Shown: positions 1 to 10,843 of the stretch, piece after piece
Layout: each line of letters begins with the position of its first letter
Position numbering within the stretch: position 1 is the first letter of the stretch
Source: Firm-04 sp045600205
Lineage (GTDB): Bacteria; Bacillota; Clostridia; Oscillospirales; Ruminococcaceae
Direction of reading: 5' to 3'
Assembly (NCBI GenBank): GCA_045600205.1
Contig: JAZRXM010000005.1
Location: 62,001 to 126,000 of the forward strand
DNA length: 64,000 nt
Made by a program: the position numbers and the translations under genes
Notes under the pieces: generated by a model
What the model was told of the DNA's origin: nothing
Seen by the model: only the letters and a program-made list of their open reading frames with translations
Databases searched by the model: none

Positions 1-3000
1 TTGCGGAAAGTGTAGGAAGTGTAACGCTTTCTTTGCAATTGAAGCTGTCCACCTGCGTACCGATGAATGTGGATTCAAATGCGGTCGGGTAATCGTAGGT
101 GATCGTGAAATTGTGGAGCGTAAACGGGGTTTCAATGGTAACCTTTTCCGTCGCGGAAGTATCGACATACGAGTATTTTGCGAGTTCTTCTTCGGTCAGT
201 CCGCCGTAGTCGTAACCTGTCGTATTCGGGTCAAGTGCAGGATAAACCACGTAGAAATCACCGGAACCGGGTACAAACGAAGTCGGGTTCGGATTTTCGA
301 TCTCTTCAGGCCAGTTGACATACTCGATTTCCACGGTATTGTCGATCCAGCGAGAGTAAACCGTGATATCCTCTGTACCCATGACTGCGTTCTCGAAGTC
401 AAACGGAATGGTGCAATCTTCGTCTGCAAACCAGCCGTCGAATGTATGACCATACCATTCGGGATCATCGGGTTTTGTGATCTGTTCGCCGCAGATATAT
501 CCAAGCGGAATGCCCTTGACGAAATCGACCGTATGAATGTTATTTTCGAAATACAGATAAATCTCGGTCGTATGGTCGCCGCTGATGATGACGGGATCGG
601 TGATGTCCACCATGGTGCCATCCACAGCGATTGCGGCAAAGGTCACATCTTCTGCCGCAGAGATATCTGCGATCAGTTGCTGCACAGAGGTTTCCTCCCA
701 AGCGGTACCAATGTATTTCTTGGTCAGACCCATTGCGCGATAGTCTTCATCTACGGTTCTTCTGACAAAGCTGGTGACTTGATACTCGGTATCGTCATTT
801 GCCTGCCAGATTGCCTTGATCTGCAAACCGTTGGCGGAAGTACCCGCAGGAATGACGATGTTGTGGCAGCCTTCCACTTCGGATTCGGTGCACTGCACAT
901 CGTATTCGCTCAGGTTTTCCCAGCCCATGAAGTCATAGCCTGCTTTTTGCGGATCAAGCATCACGATCGTTGCACCGGTGTCCATCGGATACAGAATGGT
1001 AGTATCCTGTGTCACACCGTCAACCACTGTCAGCCATTCGCCGCCGTCAAGATCTGCATAAGCCATGCCCTTTTCGCTGTTCCAGTTGGCGATGACCAGC
1101 AGGTTGCACGGATTTTCCTTCGGCACGACGATGACATTGCCGGTGACATGATCATCAAGGACTGCGCCTGTGTCAGCGTTCTTGACCGTCCAGTATGCGA
1201 AGGTGGAGTTTGCACGGGCTGCGGTCACAAACGTGATAACCGCATCCGTCATGTTGTATTCGGTCATTGCATCAGCAATATTTGCATTGCCGCCGTTCAG
1301 TTCGTAGCTGACCGTGAATCGACCGACCTTCCAGTTTGCTGTCAGATCCAGCTCGCCGTAAGAGCCCTTTTCCACGGTGACTGTGGACAGCATTTCTTCC
1401 GAAGTACCAATGGTCCAGCCAAGGAAGACATAGCCTGTGCGCACAGGATTCACCAGCGTAAAGGAATCGGTGAGATTGGTATAGGTTTCAGGATTTGCAG
1501 AACCCTCCGGCAGTGATCCACCGTTCAGGTTGTAATAGATCGGGTAAACCTCATCTGCCCAGACTGCATTCAGAACCAAACCGCCCGATTTGAGATTTTC
1601 CAGATGAACGGTATAGTTCGAAAGTGCCGCGCAGTTGAGAAGTTTGACAACGGTTGCCGTGCTGATCGGCTTGTTTTCGAGGAGTGCCTGTTTTTCGGCA
1701 GCAGTCAGTTCGCATACCGTAAAGTCTGCGTAATCGCTGAACTGCTCCGAAGTCCAACCGAGGAACGCAATGCCGTCATCTCTGGTCGGATCTTCCAGTG
1801 CAATCGCATTGAGGATGCTGTAAACTTTCGGGTTGTTGACGGTACCGGATTCAGGAATCCACTCGCCGTCCTCATTTTTGGTAACATGGATCTGATTGGT
1901 CGTTTCCAGAGAACCACCATTCAGATGATAGGTAATGTAATAAGGCTTTGCTTTCCAGTGTGCAGTCAGCTTGACATTCGGCAGAGCGTTGGTGATGTCA
2001 AGATAGATCGACTGCATCCGCTGTCCTGCCTCATACGAACCAATTTTCTGATCGCAGGTCCAGCCGTCAAAGACATAGCCTGTTCTGGTCGGTTCGAGGA
2101 TCATCAGACCGGCATCCGTTGAAGGATTGAAGCTGCTGATCCAGTTGGGATTGTCTGCGGGATGTTCCGCATCGCTGCTGTCATTCAGGTCGTAGCTGAT
2201 ATTGCAGCTGGTCATATGGAATACAGCCTTGACATACAGATCAGAACCGGTCTGCGGCAGAATGAAGATGCCCGCATTTCCAATATTGGAATGGCTGCCT
2301 GTCTTTTGATCGAGGATATCCCAGCCGTCAAAGGTATAGCCTTCCTTTTCGAGGAAATACAGCTCATGGACTTTGCCCGCCCGAATGTCATCATAGGTAT
2401 ACGATGTGATGGGCTCGGTATCCGGAACAAATGCAGGTGTGCCGCCGTCCAGATCGTAGATAATACGGTAAGTGATCGGTGTCCAGTTTGCCTTCAGCTT
2501 CATGCTGACGAGTTCATCACGAAACGGAACAGCCGTAATCACATCATCGGAACCCTCGACTGTCCAGCCGGCAAAGCGGTAGCCTTCCTTGAGCGGAACA
2601 GCCAGACCCTGCGGTTCGGTTTCGACTGTGTAAGAGGTCGGAAGTGCGCTGAGTACCGTGCCGCCCTGCAAGTCGTAACTGATTTCGTAGGTGTTGATCT
2701 CCCATTCAATCGTCACGGTGATGTCTTCTGTTTTGCCGCTGAGTTCTACGATCTGCTCCTTGGCAGTGTAGCCCTTGCGATACGGAAGAATCAGTCGGAA
2801 ATCGGAAGAATCTGCGGTATAGGTCGCGGGATTCGGATTTTCATCGCCCGTCGGCCAGTTCACATAGGTAATGTTGTGCTTGATCTGTGTCCAATCCTTC
2901 GGATAGATGTAAATGTCGCGTGCGATGCTGTCGCCAAGCAGTTCTTCAACAGTCTTTTTCGCGGTGAAATCGAAATCCCAGCCGCCGAATGTGTAGCCTT

Positions 3001-6000
3001 TCTTGGTCGGATTGGTTGCAGGTGCAGTCACCACATCATCGTAGTGCAGGACTGCGGTCTGGAATACGTTTCCGGAACCGTGTTCGTTCATGTAATGCAC
3101 GGTGAATTCCTGATATGCATAATAAACGCCGTACACATTGAGCGTGCCTGCGGTGACAGGGAGGTCATCGTAGTAACCATACTCAGCAGAACTGCCGTCA
3201 ACGGTTGCATGATCGAACTGATAGATGCGGTTTCCTGCATACTCCGTATTCATCATACCGACTGACAAAACGCTCTCATAGGTCGTCTGTGCATCAGTCG
3301 TCTTGACGAGCGTCCAGCCGCCCTCACCATTGCTGATGAAGTACTTGATCTGATACTGTGCTTCATCCTCAGCAGATTGCCCGCTTTCGGTTCTCCATTT
3401 TGCCTTGAGCGTGACAGCCTTGCCTTGCATCGTGAAGTAGTTTGCTACTTTACCGACTTCTTCGCTCTCCCAACCCCAGAAACGGTAACCCGTTCTGACA
3501 GGTGTGGGAACATAGACGGATTCGCCGATGCTTGCGGCAGACAGATATGTGCCTGTGCCTTCCGCACCGCCGTTGAAGTCATAGGTGATGTTGTAAGTGA
3601 TCTTGTCAAATACTGCGTGGAGTACGATCTTGCCGGAATACTGGGAGAAATCAAGCTTTGTTACAGTTGTGGCAGTGCTGTCTGCGCCAATGATTTCCCA
3701 GTGCTTGAACGTCCAGACATCCGTGGACTCAGGAATCGGAAGTGTAAAGATGCTGTCCGTTACCTTGTAAGACTCGGGGATGCCGTCCTCGGAAGGTGCG
3801 ATATATTCGCCGTTGCTGCTGTAATACAAAGCACTGATCGGGTATTCCTGATAACGCCACTTTGCGTACAGCGTAACATCGCCTGCCGAATGCGATGCAT
3901 CAATTCTCCGTACACGGGTATCGGTATCGCTCGGCGTTGCGGTTTCAAACCAACCGACAAACAGTGCATCATCCATGGTCGGTACTGCGGAAATCGCAGC
4001 AGGCTTCTCATAAGACCATTCGCTGACTGCACCTGTCGGCATGGTGCCGCCCTGTGCGTCATAGATGATCGAATAGGTTTCTGCCTCCCATACTGCATCC
4101 AATACGATGCTGTAATTGAGATCATACGGTGCAAAGGAAATATCCTCTGCCGCTGCAGGTGCTTCGACGCCGCGCTGCCAACCAACAAAGCGATAGCCTG
4201 TTTTGGTCGGGATTGCGCTCGGAAGTGTGGTTGTGCTTTCGCCGTAGATATGGGTCAGGTACTCGGGCTGCTCCCATGTACCGCCATGCAAGTCAAACAT
4301 GACTTTGTATTCGTTTGGCTTCCAGACCGCATACAGCGTTTTGTATTCCGTGGATGCCTTCGAATCTGCGGTGATATCCACCGTACCATTCGGGGCAGTG
4401 CTCCAGCCAAGGAACGTATAGTTGTTTCTGCTGGGCATATACGACGGGAATACATACGGCTGACCCTGTGACTGACTGGCAGTTCTGAAATATTCGCAAG
4501 GATTCTTTTCATCGCCGTTGCCTGCAAAGGATACGATGAATGCAGGAATCACTTTCGCATAATACACAGCATTTTCGGTAATCTGCCGGGTGCCTGTGAT
4601 CGGCGAACCGGAGAATTCGGGATTGTCATACCAGCCTGCAAATACCGCGCCATCATACATTTTCGGCTCAGGAAGCGTGAAATCAGTGTGCGTCCTGATT
4701 GTACGCATCGCACTGTCGAAACGTGTGCTGTATTTGCCGTCCTTGATGGACATAAGGTTGCCGTCTTCCCAGTAAAGCGTGATCTTTACATCAACGGTAT
4801 CAAAGACTGCTTCATAAGTGCCCGCAGACTGTTCCGTGACACCGATTGCAAAAGTACCGCCCGCAGGTTTCCCAGACATATTGGTGGGTTGTGAATACCA
4901 GTAGCCGTTTTTAGAGCAGTTCCAGCCGACAAACTGATAACCGGGCAGATTCAATGCATCATTTGCCTTGGTATCCGCTCTGAGTTCAGCCGGAAGCGAG
5001 AAGGTTTCATGGTTTGCTTTGCTGAATGTTTTTGATGTATACAGGACTTCTCCCGTATCGGGATGTTTGACGACAAACTGATATTTGTAAGATGCAGGTT
5101 TCAGATAGTAATCCACTTCCATGACATCTACATCGCCGCTCATGGTAACCTGCTTGGGCGTTTTCTCGTAGTTTGTCACGCAGCCGATCGGCTCATACAG
5201 ATATTGTGGGAAGATATCCACCACTTCATCCGTTGCTGCCAGTACCTCAGTCGTTTCATATTTGGTTTTGCTGCCGTCAGGAAGTTCCAGCCAGTGATTG
5301 ATATGGATTCGTTTCGCCTGTGCATCCAACCAGGAATAGAACGTATAGGTCAGAGTGTTGGTTGCCGCATCATAATGCGTCCAATCGGTTTCTTCCAGAT
5401 GCGAAGGCATGAACGTCGGGATATAGAAATCGTCGATCCAAGATTGATCCGCATACGGTCCCTGATCCCACTCATGTGTAAAGCCGTTCAGATAGTATCC
5501 GGCAGGATAGGGTGCTGTTTGTTTTGATAAGCCGTTGGTATCCATATCTGCGATGTGATCGTTGCAGCCCTTGGCAGTGCCAAAATCATACACCGCATAA
5601 ATGTAATCCTCGCCTTCCACCAGATGCTTTTCCTTGGATTCGCGGAACACCACGCGGATGTTCAAGCCCTCAGGTCTGGCATCGGATTCGGTAAGCCGAA
5701 CGGTTTCTGTGAGATGCACAGCCCGCAAGCCGCCGGGATTTCTTCCAATCAGATAGGTATTGATCATACCGCCGATCTGATGCTCCACAGAAGCATCCAA
5801 AACTGCGCGATCGGAAGTGAACAGATCACCCACCAAGCCTTTGCCGTCTTTTCTTTCACGCTGCATCAGTTCTGTATAAGTGAAAGTGTCACCGCCAAAG
5901 CTGTCGATCTGACAGGAATTCAGTTCTGTGCCGTGTTCATCGCATACGAAACGGATGTCCAGTGTCAACGGAAGCGATTTCACCTTAAAGTACACCTGAA

Positions 6001-9000
6001 TGTCATGCAGCGGCATACGTTTTGTGCCTGCGGGGTCACCTGCATTGGAGGACAATGCATCGAACTCGGAGGTGTCGTACCAGCCGTCAAATTCGTAACC
6101 GTACATCAGCGAATTGATTGATTCGCTGTCTTTCAGTTGACATTTTGCGCCGTTCCAGATCGATTCATACGCGACTGATTCTAATGCTGCAATCGGATTG
6201 CCGTTTTCATCCACAGCACTATAGTGGATCATGAAGTCAGTGCGCTCCGTAAAATAAACATCTACAGTATCCACAGCTGTTTCCGAATCGGTTGCTGTAA
6301 TCACGGTTGTCTCATAGTCATCAGGGGGTCTGTAACAACTTACATCACAATATTTCAGCGTATTTCTGGTTTTATTCTCCGTTTCAACCTCGGCATACCA
6401 GTGCGACGAACTATGATATGCCAAAGTTGCGTCATCTTCGTTGAAAGCGTCTGTTACGCCCCAATTGTAGAGTTCAAAACCGCCGTACTTGACATCAGAT
6501 TTGATTCCGTCTGCCATAAACGAATCATTTTCAGCAATCAGATCATATCCGGTGCCGTCCGGATTGATGAGATAATGGCGTACTTTCAGCTTTTGCGGAT
6601 TCGCTGTTGCCATCATCTGCATACGCAGATTTTCATACAGATAAGTCTGACCGTCTTCCTCTACGAAATAACTTTTTGCTTCGTCTTCCTCTACAGGATA
6701 CCATGCCCAGTACGTTCCGTAGGTTTCTTCAGGATACAGGAACTGTGCAGTCAGATAATCGGGATAACGCATTTTCTCATAGCCGGAATAGATGTAATCT
6801 TCAAACCATTTGCTGTATTCGCATTTTGTCGGGTAGTTCATCCATTTATAAGCAGGCTTATAATACTTCCATCCCGTAAAGGTATATCCCGGAATGCTGA
6901 CAGGACGACTCCACGGAATATCATCGGATTGCATAGCCACACCGGGCATATAATCCGTCACAGCAAATCTATCGTCTCTCTGATTCCAGAAATTGCCGAG
7001 ATCCTGATTGTAAAAACTATTCGGATAGCTGATGGAATAACCAAGCGAGCTCTGGTCTATCGTATAGTGCAGGATCTTGGTATACTGTCTGCCCTTGATC
7101 ATCACGCCCTTGGGCGGAATATAGGTCATCTTGATGTCTACCGTGAATTTCGGCATTCTATGATTCTGCGCAAAATCCAGAGATACAATTTCAGCATTAT
7201 TAATTTTATAAAATTCCTGTTGATCGTCCTCCAGCGGATCAAAGCCATACGGCTTACCCTTGACCGCAAAGCCGTTGACCACACCTTTTCCGACTTTGCC
7301 CTCTTGCTGTTCCTTCACAGAATATTCGACCAGCTTGTTATCGCCAAGGATCTCATACTTGAATTCTTCAGGCTCAGGATAATACGCGACCACATCACCT
7401 GTGCGCATATCCAGCGCAAAAATTCTGCGGTCCTCCGGAGGAATCTCAAAGCTGAATCCGTCCTTGGTTTCCACCGTCCGATAGACTTCGACCGAATCCT
7501 GCATTTTACAGATCGGATTGCCGTCATCATCCTCCTCGCCAGTCGGGTCACTCGCCATGCCGCGAATCTGGAAACGAGAACCAAGGCTCGTCAGCGGCAC
7601 TTCCAAACCGTAGATCTGCTTGGATGTACCCAGTGCGCCTTTTCCGACCTGCGCACCCAGCGAAATATCCAGAACAAATTGCTCATCCAGATAAACACCG
7701 CCCTGGAACTGCACGGAATCATCTTTCCAGTTATCAATGTTCAGATAACCATACAGGAAAAGCATGAATTTGAGTCCTGCTTCTACCGTGATGCTGACAC
7801 TGTCAAGATCGGTATCCAGCAAACCGACTGCCAGTTCGAGATAAATCGCCGGTTTAAATCCGAACACACCGATCGCATACAGCGAGAACGTGGAGTGCGG
7901 ACGCTGAATATCCGTTGATGACGTTCTGATGGACAAATCGTCCATATCAAACGTCGCGGAGTATCTGCGGACATAATCATAATTGTACTCCAAGCCGATT
8001 TCAACGGTACCGCAGATATTGAGCGTCAGACCCATCTCCAGCTTCACACAGACAATACCCAGGAAGCTGTGCTTGAGTTCCATCAGACTCAATTTCATAA
8101 TCTGCATCCAGGTATCATCCACGCCGTCCACAATCTTTTTGTAGGCTTCCTCAAATGCACCCAGACTATCCGGCTTAGGTGTCGGATCATCGTCCTCATC
8201 GCCCTGAATATGCTCTACAATGGATTTGTCGTCTGCCTCCCAGGGAATATAATCACCCTGCTCGGTATCCAGATCCCATTCTGCGTGTTCCTTGTAATCT
8301 TTCAGCGTGGGAATCAGTTTTTCGTTGATGTTTTTGATGGCATCCATGTATTTTTCCGTGTATGCCGACGGTTCATATTCGTCCAAATCAAATGGGTCAT
8401 CCTCAAAACCGGTATACACTTTCAGATTGCTCGTGACATTCGACCAAGAACCAACATCGATCGCAACACCTGCTTCGATGTCGGTCGGGATCGGTCCCCA
8501 CCAGTCAATGTCGATATCGAAATGCTCATCCAGGAACAACTCCTGCGTAAAGGCAAGGGAAAATTCAATGTTGATTTTTCCCTGACCTTCCTCCTTGGGT
8601 TTCTCTGAGAACGGATTCACCAGCGTGAATTTCTTCATGCTGACTTCGACTTTACCGCGGACGCTCGCATTAAAGCCGATGCCGCTCCGATGGAAATGTG
8701 TCAGACTATTATAGAAATCCGTATCAAAGTACAGTTCCTTCAATTCTGCCTCGACCAGGTCGTCATCTTCTGCGCTGCCCAGCAATTTCTCATCACTGGA
8801 AAAATCCAGACCCATTGCATCAAAGTCCAGCATTTCCAGATTCAGCAGATTGCCGTTCCCGTCAACTACAAACGTGGTTGTCGGGTCAATACCCTTCTCC
8901 AACAGTTCCTCTTTGACGCCTTCATCCTGGAAAACGCCTTTCAGCAGGGGCGTTTTATCCAGTTCCTCAAATTCTCTCTGCGCAAGACGGGAAACCTCAT

Positions 9001-10585
9001 CCTTGTGCTCCTCGATGAATTCTTCGGATACGTCATAGTTCTGCTTGGCATGAACCTGCATCGCATCCTGCAATTCCTCCATCGTTGCCGCAGTATAGCT
9101 GACATCAATGAAGGCATCGCCCAGATTTTCCGATACAGCAATGTCCGTAATGCGAAGCAGTGTGGGGGATTCCATGGCGCTTTCCGTGACGTTATTGCCT
9201 GTCAGCATGTACATTGACAGATAATCGCCAGCTTCTACCATGGTTTTCTTGTCCAGCTTCAAGCTGCCGTAGGTGACAGGTTGATCACCGATCGTGAACG
9301 GAAGCGTTTCGTCTGCATCAAAGATGAATGCATCAGCAGGCAATGTGATACAGTTGCCGTCATCAGGCTGTAAATCTGCACCCATGGCAAACGGTACCAC
9401 AACCGGTATATCCAGAACATCTATCGGGTCAGCCAAATGGTAATCAAAGGTATACTGATCCGTAATCTTATCAATAACCATGTAGCTTGCCTTATCTTCG
9501 TTCAGGAAGTTGTCCATATCCCCAACGGCTTCTGACGGGCAGGTGCCGGTATAGATACAGACCATGTCACCGACCTTCGGCAACTCAGAGGCGGCTGCTT
9601 TATATACAAAAGAGCCTTCTCTCGCCACCCGCGATTCTTCCTTGGTGATCAGTTCATCGGTCGCGCCTCTGGCAACTGCCTCCTCCAGCGCAGTCATTCC
9701 CTCGAAAGGCTCACTCAGATCCGTCAGTTCCACTGTCATCAGCGGTTCCAACTCGCCCAGTTTCGACACTTTTTCTGCGGGAATGTAAATGATGCCATCC
9801 TTCAAAGCCAAATCCATGACTTCTTCGCGGTAAATGCTCATGTTGTGATAAATGACTGTTTCAGGCTGTGTCACGCCCTCGGCAACAATGTACAATCCGT
9901 CTGCGCCGCTGACATCCAGCTGATAAACCTTACCGGGTTCAAAGCCATCCAATGCCGCAATGTCAAATGTACCGTCACCGTTATCGGTCACCACCATGCG
10001 AATACGCTCATCCTTGTACTGGTCGCGCAGAATCACACTTTTTTCAATGTCCTCCACCGACCATTCCACGGGCAGTTTGCTCAAATCGTATTCCACAGCA
10101 TCGGCATCCGCAAAATCAGGCGCAATGTTTGTCACACGGAATTTGAAATTCAAGTCTTTCAGATCCATGGTTGCGGCATAGTTGCCTAAAAAATCCTCAT
10201 CGCCTCTCGTGAGCTGACGATCCGTGAAGGAAGCGTAAAGTGTTGTTTCCTCGGTGATTTCATCATTCGGGTAGGCATAGTCTGTACATTCGGGGTCATA
10301 ATACCACCCCTCAAAGACATATCCGGGCAGGTCAGGTGCAGAGATCTCCCCTATCTTTGTACCAACAGGCACAGAACTGCCCATCGGCATCTTGACCTTT
10401 TCCGCCATACCTTCCGGCAGATTGCTGCCTGTCAGGAGCGTAACTTCCGTTGTCGGTGTGTTGCCGTCACCGCCGCTCGTACCGCCAAGCAACGAGCTTT
10501 TCGCTGAAACAATCTGCTGCGGAACCGCTTGCAACAGTAATGAAACAGACAAAAGCAATGACACAAGTTTTTTTGTCGAACTCAT
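1..10585 (-). CDS. Giant secreted InlB B-repeat (Listeria-Bacteroides repeat) protein, 3' end outside window
   Basis: The open frame runs without a stop from ATG at 10585 to the left edge (about 3528 codons) and continues beyond it. The start has a good RBS (AAAGGAAG) and encodes a signal peptide: MSSTKK, a Leu/Val/Ser core and a cleavage region near residue 30 (IVSAKSS). One repeat of the type 'G(Y/H).F.GWY.....' lies at about residues 84-118. A largely unique region follows to about residue 1190. From there to the edge come many repeats of roughly 60-80 residues with the signature 'I.Y.LNGG ... P...GY.F.GW' (Flg_new/InlB B-repeat). Such beta-rich repeats are typical of surface adhesins and large extracellular proteins. 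No catalytic motif was recognised. The anchor (dockerin, sortase motif or SLH) would lie off the window, so cellulosomal or wall attachment cannot be judged. The repeat identity is confident; function is unknown. Confidence 0.9.
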   Translation of the reverse strand, partial: MSSTKKLVSLLLSVSLLLQAVPQQIVSAKSSLLGGTSGGDGNTPTTEVTLLTGSNLPEGMAEKVKMPMGSSVPVGTKIGEISAPDLPGYVFEGWYYDPECTDYAYPNDEITEETTLYASFTDRQLTRGDEDFLGNYAATMDLKDLNFKFRVTNIAPDFADADAVEYDLSKLPVEWSVEDIEKSVILRDQYKDERIRMVVTDNGDGTFDIAALDGFEPGKVYQLDVSGADGLYIVAEGVTQPETVIYHNMSIYREEVMDLALKDGIIYIPAEKVSKLGELEPLMTVELTDLSEPFEGMTALEEAVARGATDELITKEESRVAREGSFVYKAAASELPKVGDMVCIYTGTCPSEAVGDMDNFLNEDKASYMVIDKITDQYTFDYHLADPIDVLDIPVVVPFAMGADLQPDDGNCITLPADAFIFDADETLPFTIGDQPVTYGSLKLDKKTMVEAGDYLSMYMLTGNNVTESAMESPTLLRITDIAVSENLGDAFIDVSYTAATMEELQDAMQVHAKQNYDVSEEFIEEHKDEVSRLAQREFEELDKTPLLKGVFQDEGVKEELLEKGIDPTTTFVVDGNGNLLNLEMLDFDAMGLDFSSDEKLLGSAEDDDLVEAELKELYFDTDFYNSLTHFHRSGIGFNASVRGKVEVSMKKFTLVNPFSEKPKEEGQGKINIEFSLAFTQELFLDEHFDIDIDWWGPIPTDIEAGVAIDVGSWSNVTSNLKVYTGFEDDPFDLDEYEPSAYTEKYMDAIKNINEKLIPTLKDYKEHAEWDLDTEQGDYIPWEADDKSIVEHIQGDEDDDPTPKPDSLGAFEEAYKKIVDGVDDTWMQIMKLSLMELKHSFLGIVCVKLEMGLTLNICGTVEIGLEYNYDYVRRYSATFDMDDLSIRTSSTDIQRPHSTFSLYAIGVFGFKPAIYLELAVGLLDTDLDSVSITVEAGLKFMLFLYGYLNIDNWKDDSVQFQGGVYLDEQFVLDISLGAQVGKGALGTSKQIYGLEVPLTSLGSRFQIRGMASDPTGEEDDDGNPICKMQDSVEVYRTVETKDGFSFEIPPEDRRIFALDMRTGDVVAYYPEPEEFKYEILGDNKLVEYSVKEQQEGKVGKGVVNGFAVKGKPYGFDPLEDDQQEFYKINNAEIVSLDFAQNHRMPKFTVDIKMTYIPPKGVMIKGRQYTKILHYTIDQSSLGYSISYPNSFYNQDLGNFWNQRDDRFAVTDYMPGVAMQSDDIPWSRPVSIPGYTFTGWKYYKPAYKWMNYPTKCEYSKWFEDYIYSGYEKMRYPDYLTAQFLYPEETYGTYWAWYPVEEDEAKSYFVEEDGQTYLYENLRMQMMATANPQKLKVRHYLINPDGTGYDLIAENDSFMADGIKSDVKYGGFELYNWGVTDAFNEDDATLAYHSSSHWYAEVETENKTRNTLKYCDVSCYRPPDDYETTVITATDSETAVDTVDVYFTERTDFMIHYSAVDENGNPIAALESVAYESIWNGAKCQLKDSESINSLMYGYEFDGWYDTSEFDALSSNAGDPAGTKRMPLHDIQVYFKVKSLPLTLDIRFVCDEHGTELNSCQIDSFGGDTFTYTELMQRERKDGKGLVGDLFTSDRAVLDASVEHQIGGMINTYLIGRNPGGLRAVHLTETVRLTESDARPEGLNIRVVFRESKEKHLVEGEDYIYAVYDFGTAKGCNDHIADMDTNGLSKQTAPYPAGYYLNGFTHEWDQGPYADQSWIDDFYIPTFMPSHLEETDWTHYDAATNTLTYTFYSWLDAQAKRIHINHWLELPDGSKTKYETTEVLAATDEVVDIFPQYLYEPIGCVTNYEKTPKQVTMSGDVDVMEVDYYLKPASYKYQFVVKHPDTGEVLYTSKTFSKANHETFSLPAELRADTKANDALNLPGYQFVGWNCSKNGYWYSQPTNMSGKPAGGTFAIGVTEQSAGTYEAVFDTVDVKITLYWEDGNLMSIKDGKYSTRFDSAMRTIRTHTDFTLPEPKMYDGAVFAGWYDNPEFSGSPITGTRQITENAVYYAKVIPAFIVSFAGNGDEKNPCEYFRTASQSQGQPYVFPSYMPSRNNYTFLGWSTAPNGTVDITADSKASTEYKTLYAVWKPNEYKVMFDLHGGTWEQPEYLTHIYGESTTTLPSAIPTKTGYRFVGWQRGVEAPAAAEDISFAPYDLNYSIVLDAVWEAETYSIIYDAQGGTMPTGAVSEWSYEKPAAISAVPTMDDALFVGWFETATPSDTDTRVRRIDASHSAGDVTLYAKWRYQEYPISALYYSSNGEYIAPSEDGIPESYKVTDSIFTLPIPESTDVWTFKHWEIIGADSTATTVTKLDFSQYSGKIVLHAVFDKITYNITYDFNGGAEGTGTYLSAASIGESVYVPTPVRTGYRFWGWESEEVGKVANYFTMQGKAVTLKAKWRTESGQSAEDEAQYQIKYFISNGEGGWTLVKTTDAQTTYESVLSVGMMNTEYAGNRIYQFDHATVDGSSAEYGYYDDLPVTAGTLNVYGVYYAYQEFTVHYMNEHGSGNVFQTAVLHYDDVVTAPATNPTKKGYTFGGWDFDFTAKKTVEELLGDSIARDIYIYPKDWTQIKHNITYVNWPTGDENPNPATYTADSSDFRLILPYRKGYTAKEQIVELSGKTEDITVTIEWEINTYEISYDLQGGTVLSALPTSYTVETEPQGLAVPLKEGYRFAGWTVEGSDDVITAVPFRDELVSMKLKANWTPITYRIIYDLDGGTPAFVPDTEPITSYTYDDIRAGKVHELYFLEKEGYTFDGWDILDQKTGSHSNIGNAGIFILPQTGSDLYVKAVFHMTSCNISYDLNDSSDAEHPADNPNWISSFNPSTDAGLMILEPTRTGYVFDGWTCDQKIGSYEAGQRMQSIYLDITNALPNVKLTAHWKAKPYYITYHLNGGSLETTNQIHVTKNEDGEWIPESGTVNNPKVYSILNAIALEDPTRDDGIAFLGWTSEQFSDYADFTVCELTAAEKQALLENKPISTATVVKLLNCAALSNYTVHLENLKSGGLVLNAVWADEVYPIYYNLNGGSLPEGSANPETYTNLTDSFTLVNPVRTGYVFLGWTIGTSEEMLSTVTVEKGSYGELDLTANWKVGRFTVSYELNGGNANIADAMTEYNMTDAVITFVTAARANSTFAYWTVKNADTGAVLDDHVTGNVIVVPKENPCNLLVIANWNSEKGMAYADLDGGEWLTVVDGVTQDTTILYPMDTGATIVMLDPQKAGYDFMGWENLSEYDVQCTESEVEGCHNIVIPAGTSANGLQIKAIWQANDDTEYQVTSFVRRTVDEDYRAMGLTKKYIGTAWEETSVQQLIADISAAEDVTFAAIAVDGTMVDITDPVIISGDHTTEIYLYFENNIHTVDFVKGIPLGYICGEQITKPDDPEWYGHTFDGWFADEDCTIPFDFENAVMGTEDITVYSRWIDNTVEIEYVNWPEEIENPNPTSFVPGSGDFYVVYPALDPNTTGYDYGGLTEEELAKYSYVDTSATEKVTIETPFTLHNFTITYDYPTAFESTFIGTQVDSFNCKESVTLPTLSA

Positions 10586-10683
10586 TGTATACTTCCTTTC
10601 TTGATTGATGTCCATTATTTGCATAATACGCCGATTTATGGCAATTATTAATACATTATCAGTATATCACAGATTTCTATCCG

Positions 10684-10697
10684 ATTTGTTAACAAAT
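10684..10697. promoter_or_regulatory. 14-bp perfect palindrome upstream of the giant repeat protein
   Basis: ATTTGTTAACAAAT is a perfect palindrome about 100 bp upstream of the start at 10585, in the AT-rich 258-bp gap between that gene and the DUF4132 terminator. It could be an operator. It resembles half of a Rex site but lacks the spaced 18-bp Rex architecture. A TATAAT hexamer on the minus strand at 10757-10762 is a candidate -10, with no convincing -35. The rest of the gap shows nothing recognisable. Confidence 0.3.
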
Positions 10698-10802
10698 TAT
10701 GAATTTGAAAGAATGTGCTTTGTTTCATATGATACTTGTTGTAATGTTTTGTATGTATTATACAATATGTATGTAAATTCCAGTCAGCGGCATATCTATG
10801 CA

Positions 10803-10837
10803 TAAAAAACCCGCAAGTGATTTCTCTCACTTGCGGG
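10803..10837 (-). terminator. Rho-independent terminator of the MoxR/VWA/DUF4132 operon
   Basis: On the minus strand a perfect 11-bp stem CCCGCAAGTGA/TCACTTGCGGG with a 6-nt loop is followed by a run of T (plus-strand A at 10804-10809). It begins directly after the DUF4132 stop codon and closes the operon. Confidence 0.88.
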
Positions 10838-10843
10838 TTTATT

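Noticed and set aside
113..9217. Series of long plus-strand ORFs opposite the giant repeat protein
   Set aside because: The minus strand is one continuous open frame with signal peptide and InlB repeats; the plus ORFs are Cys/Ile-rich shadows without RBS.
10684..10697. TTGTTAACAA as a Rex operator
   Set aside because: A Clostridia Rex site needs TTGTTAA and TTAACAA separated by 4 bp; here the arms overlap, so it is only kept as a generic palindrome.
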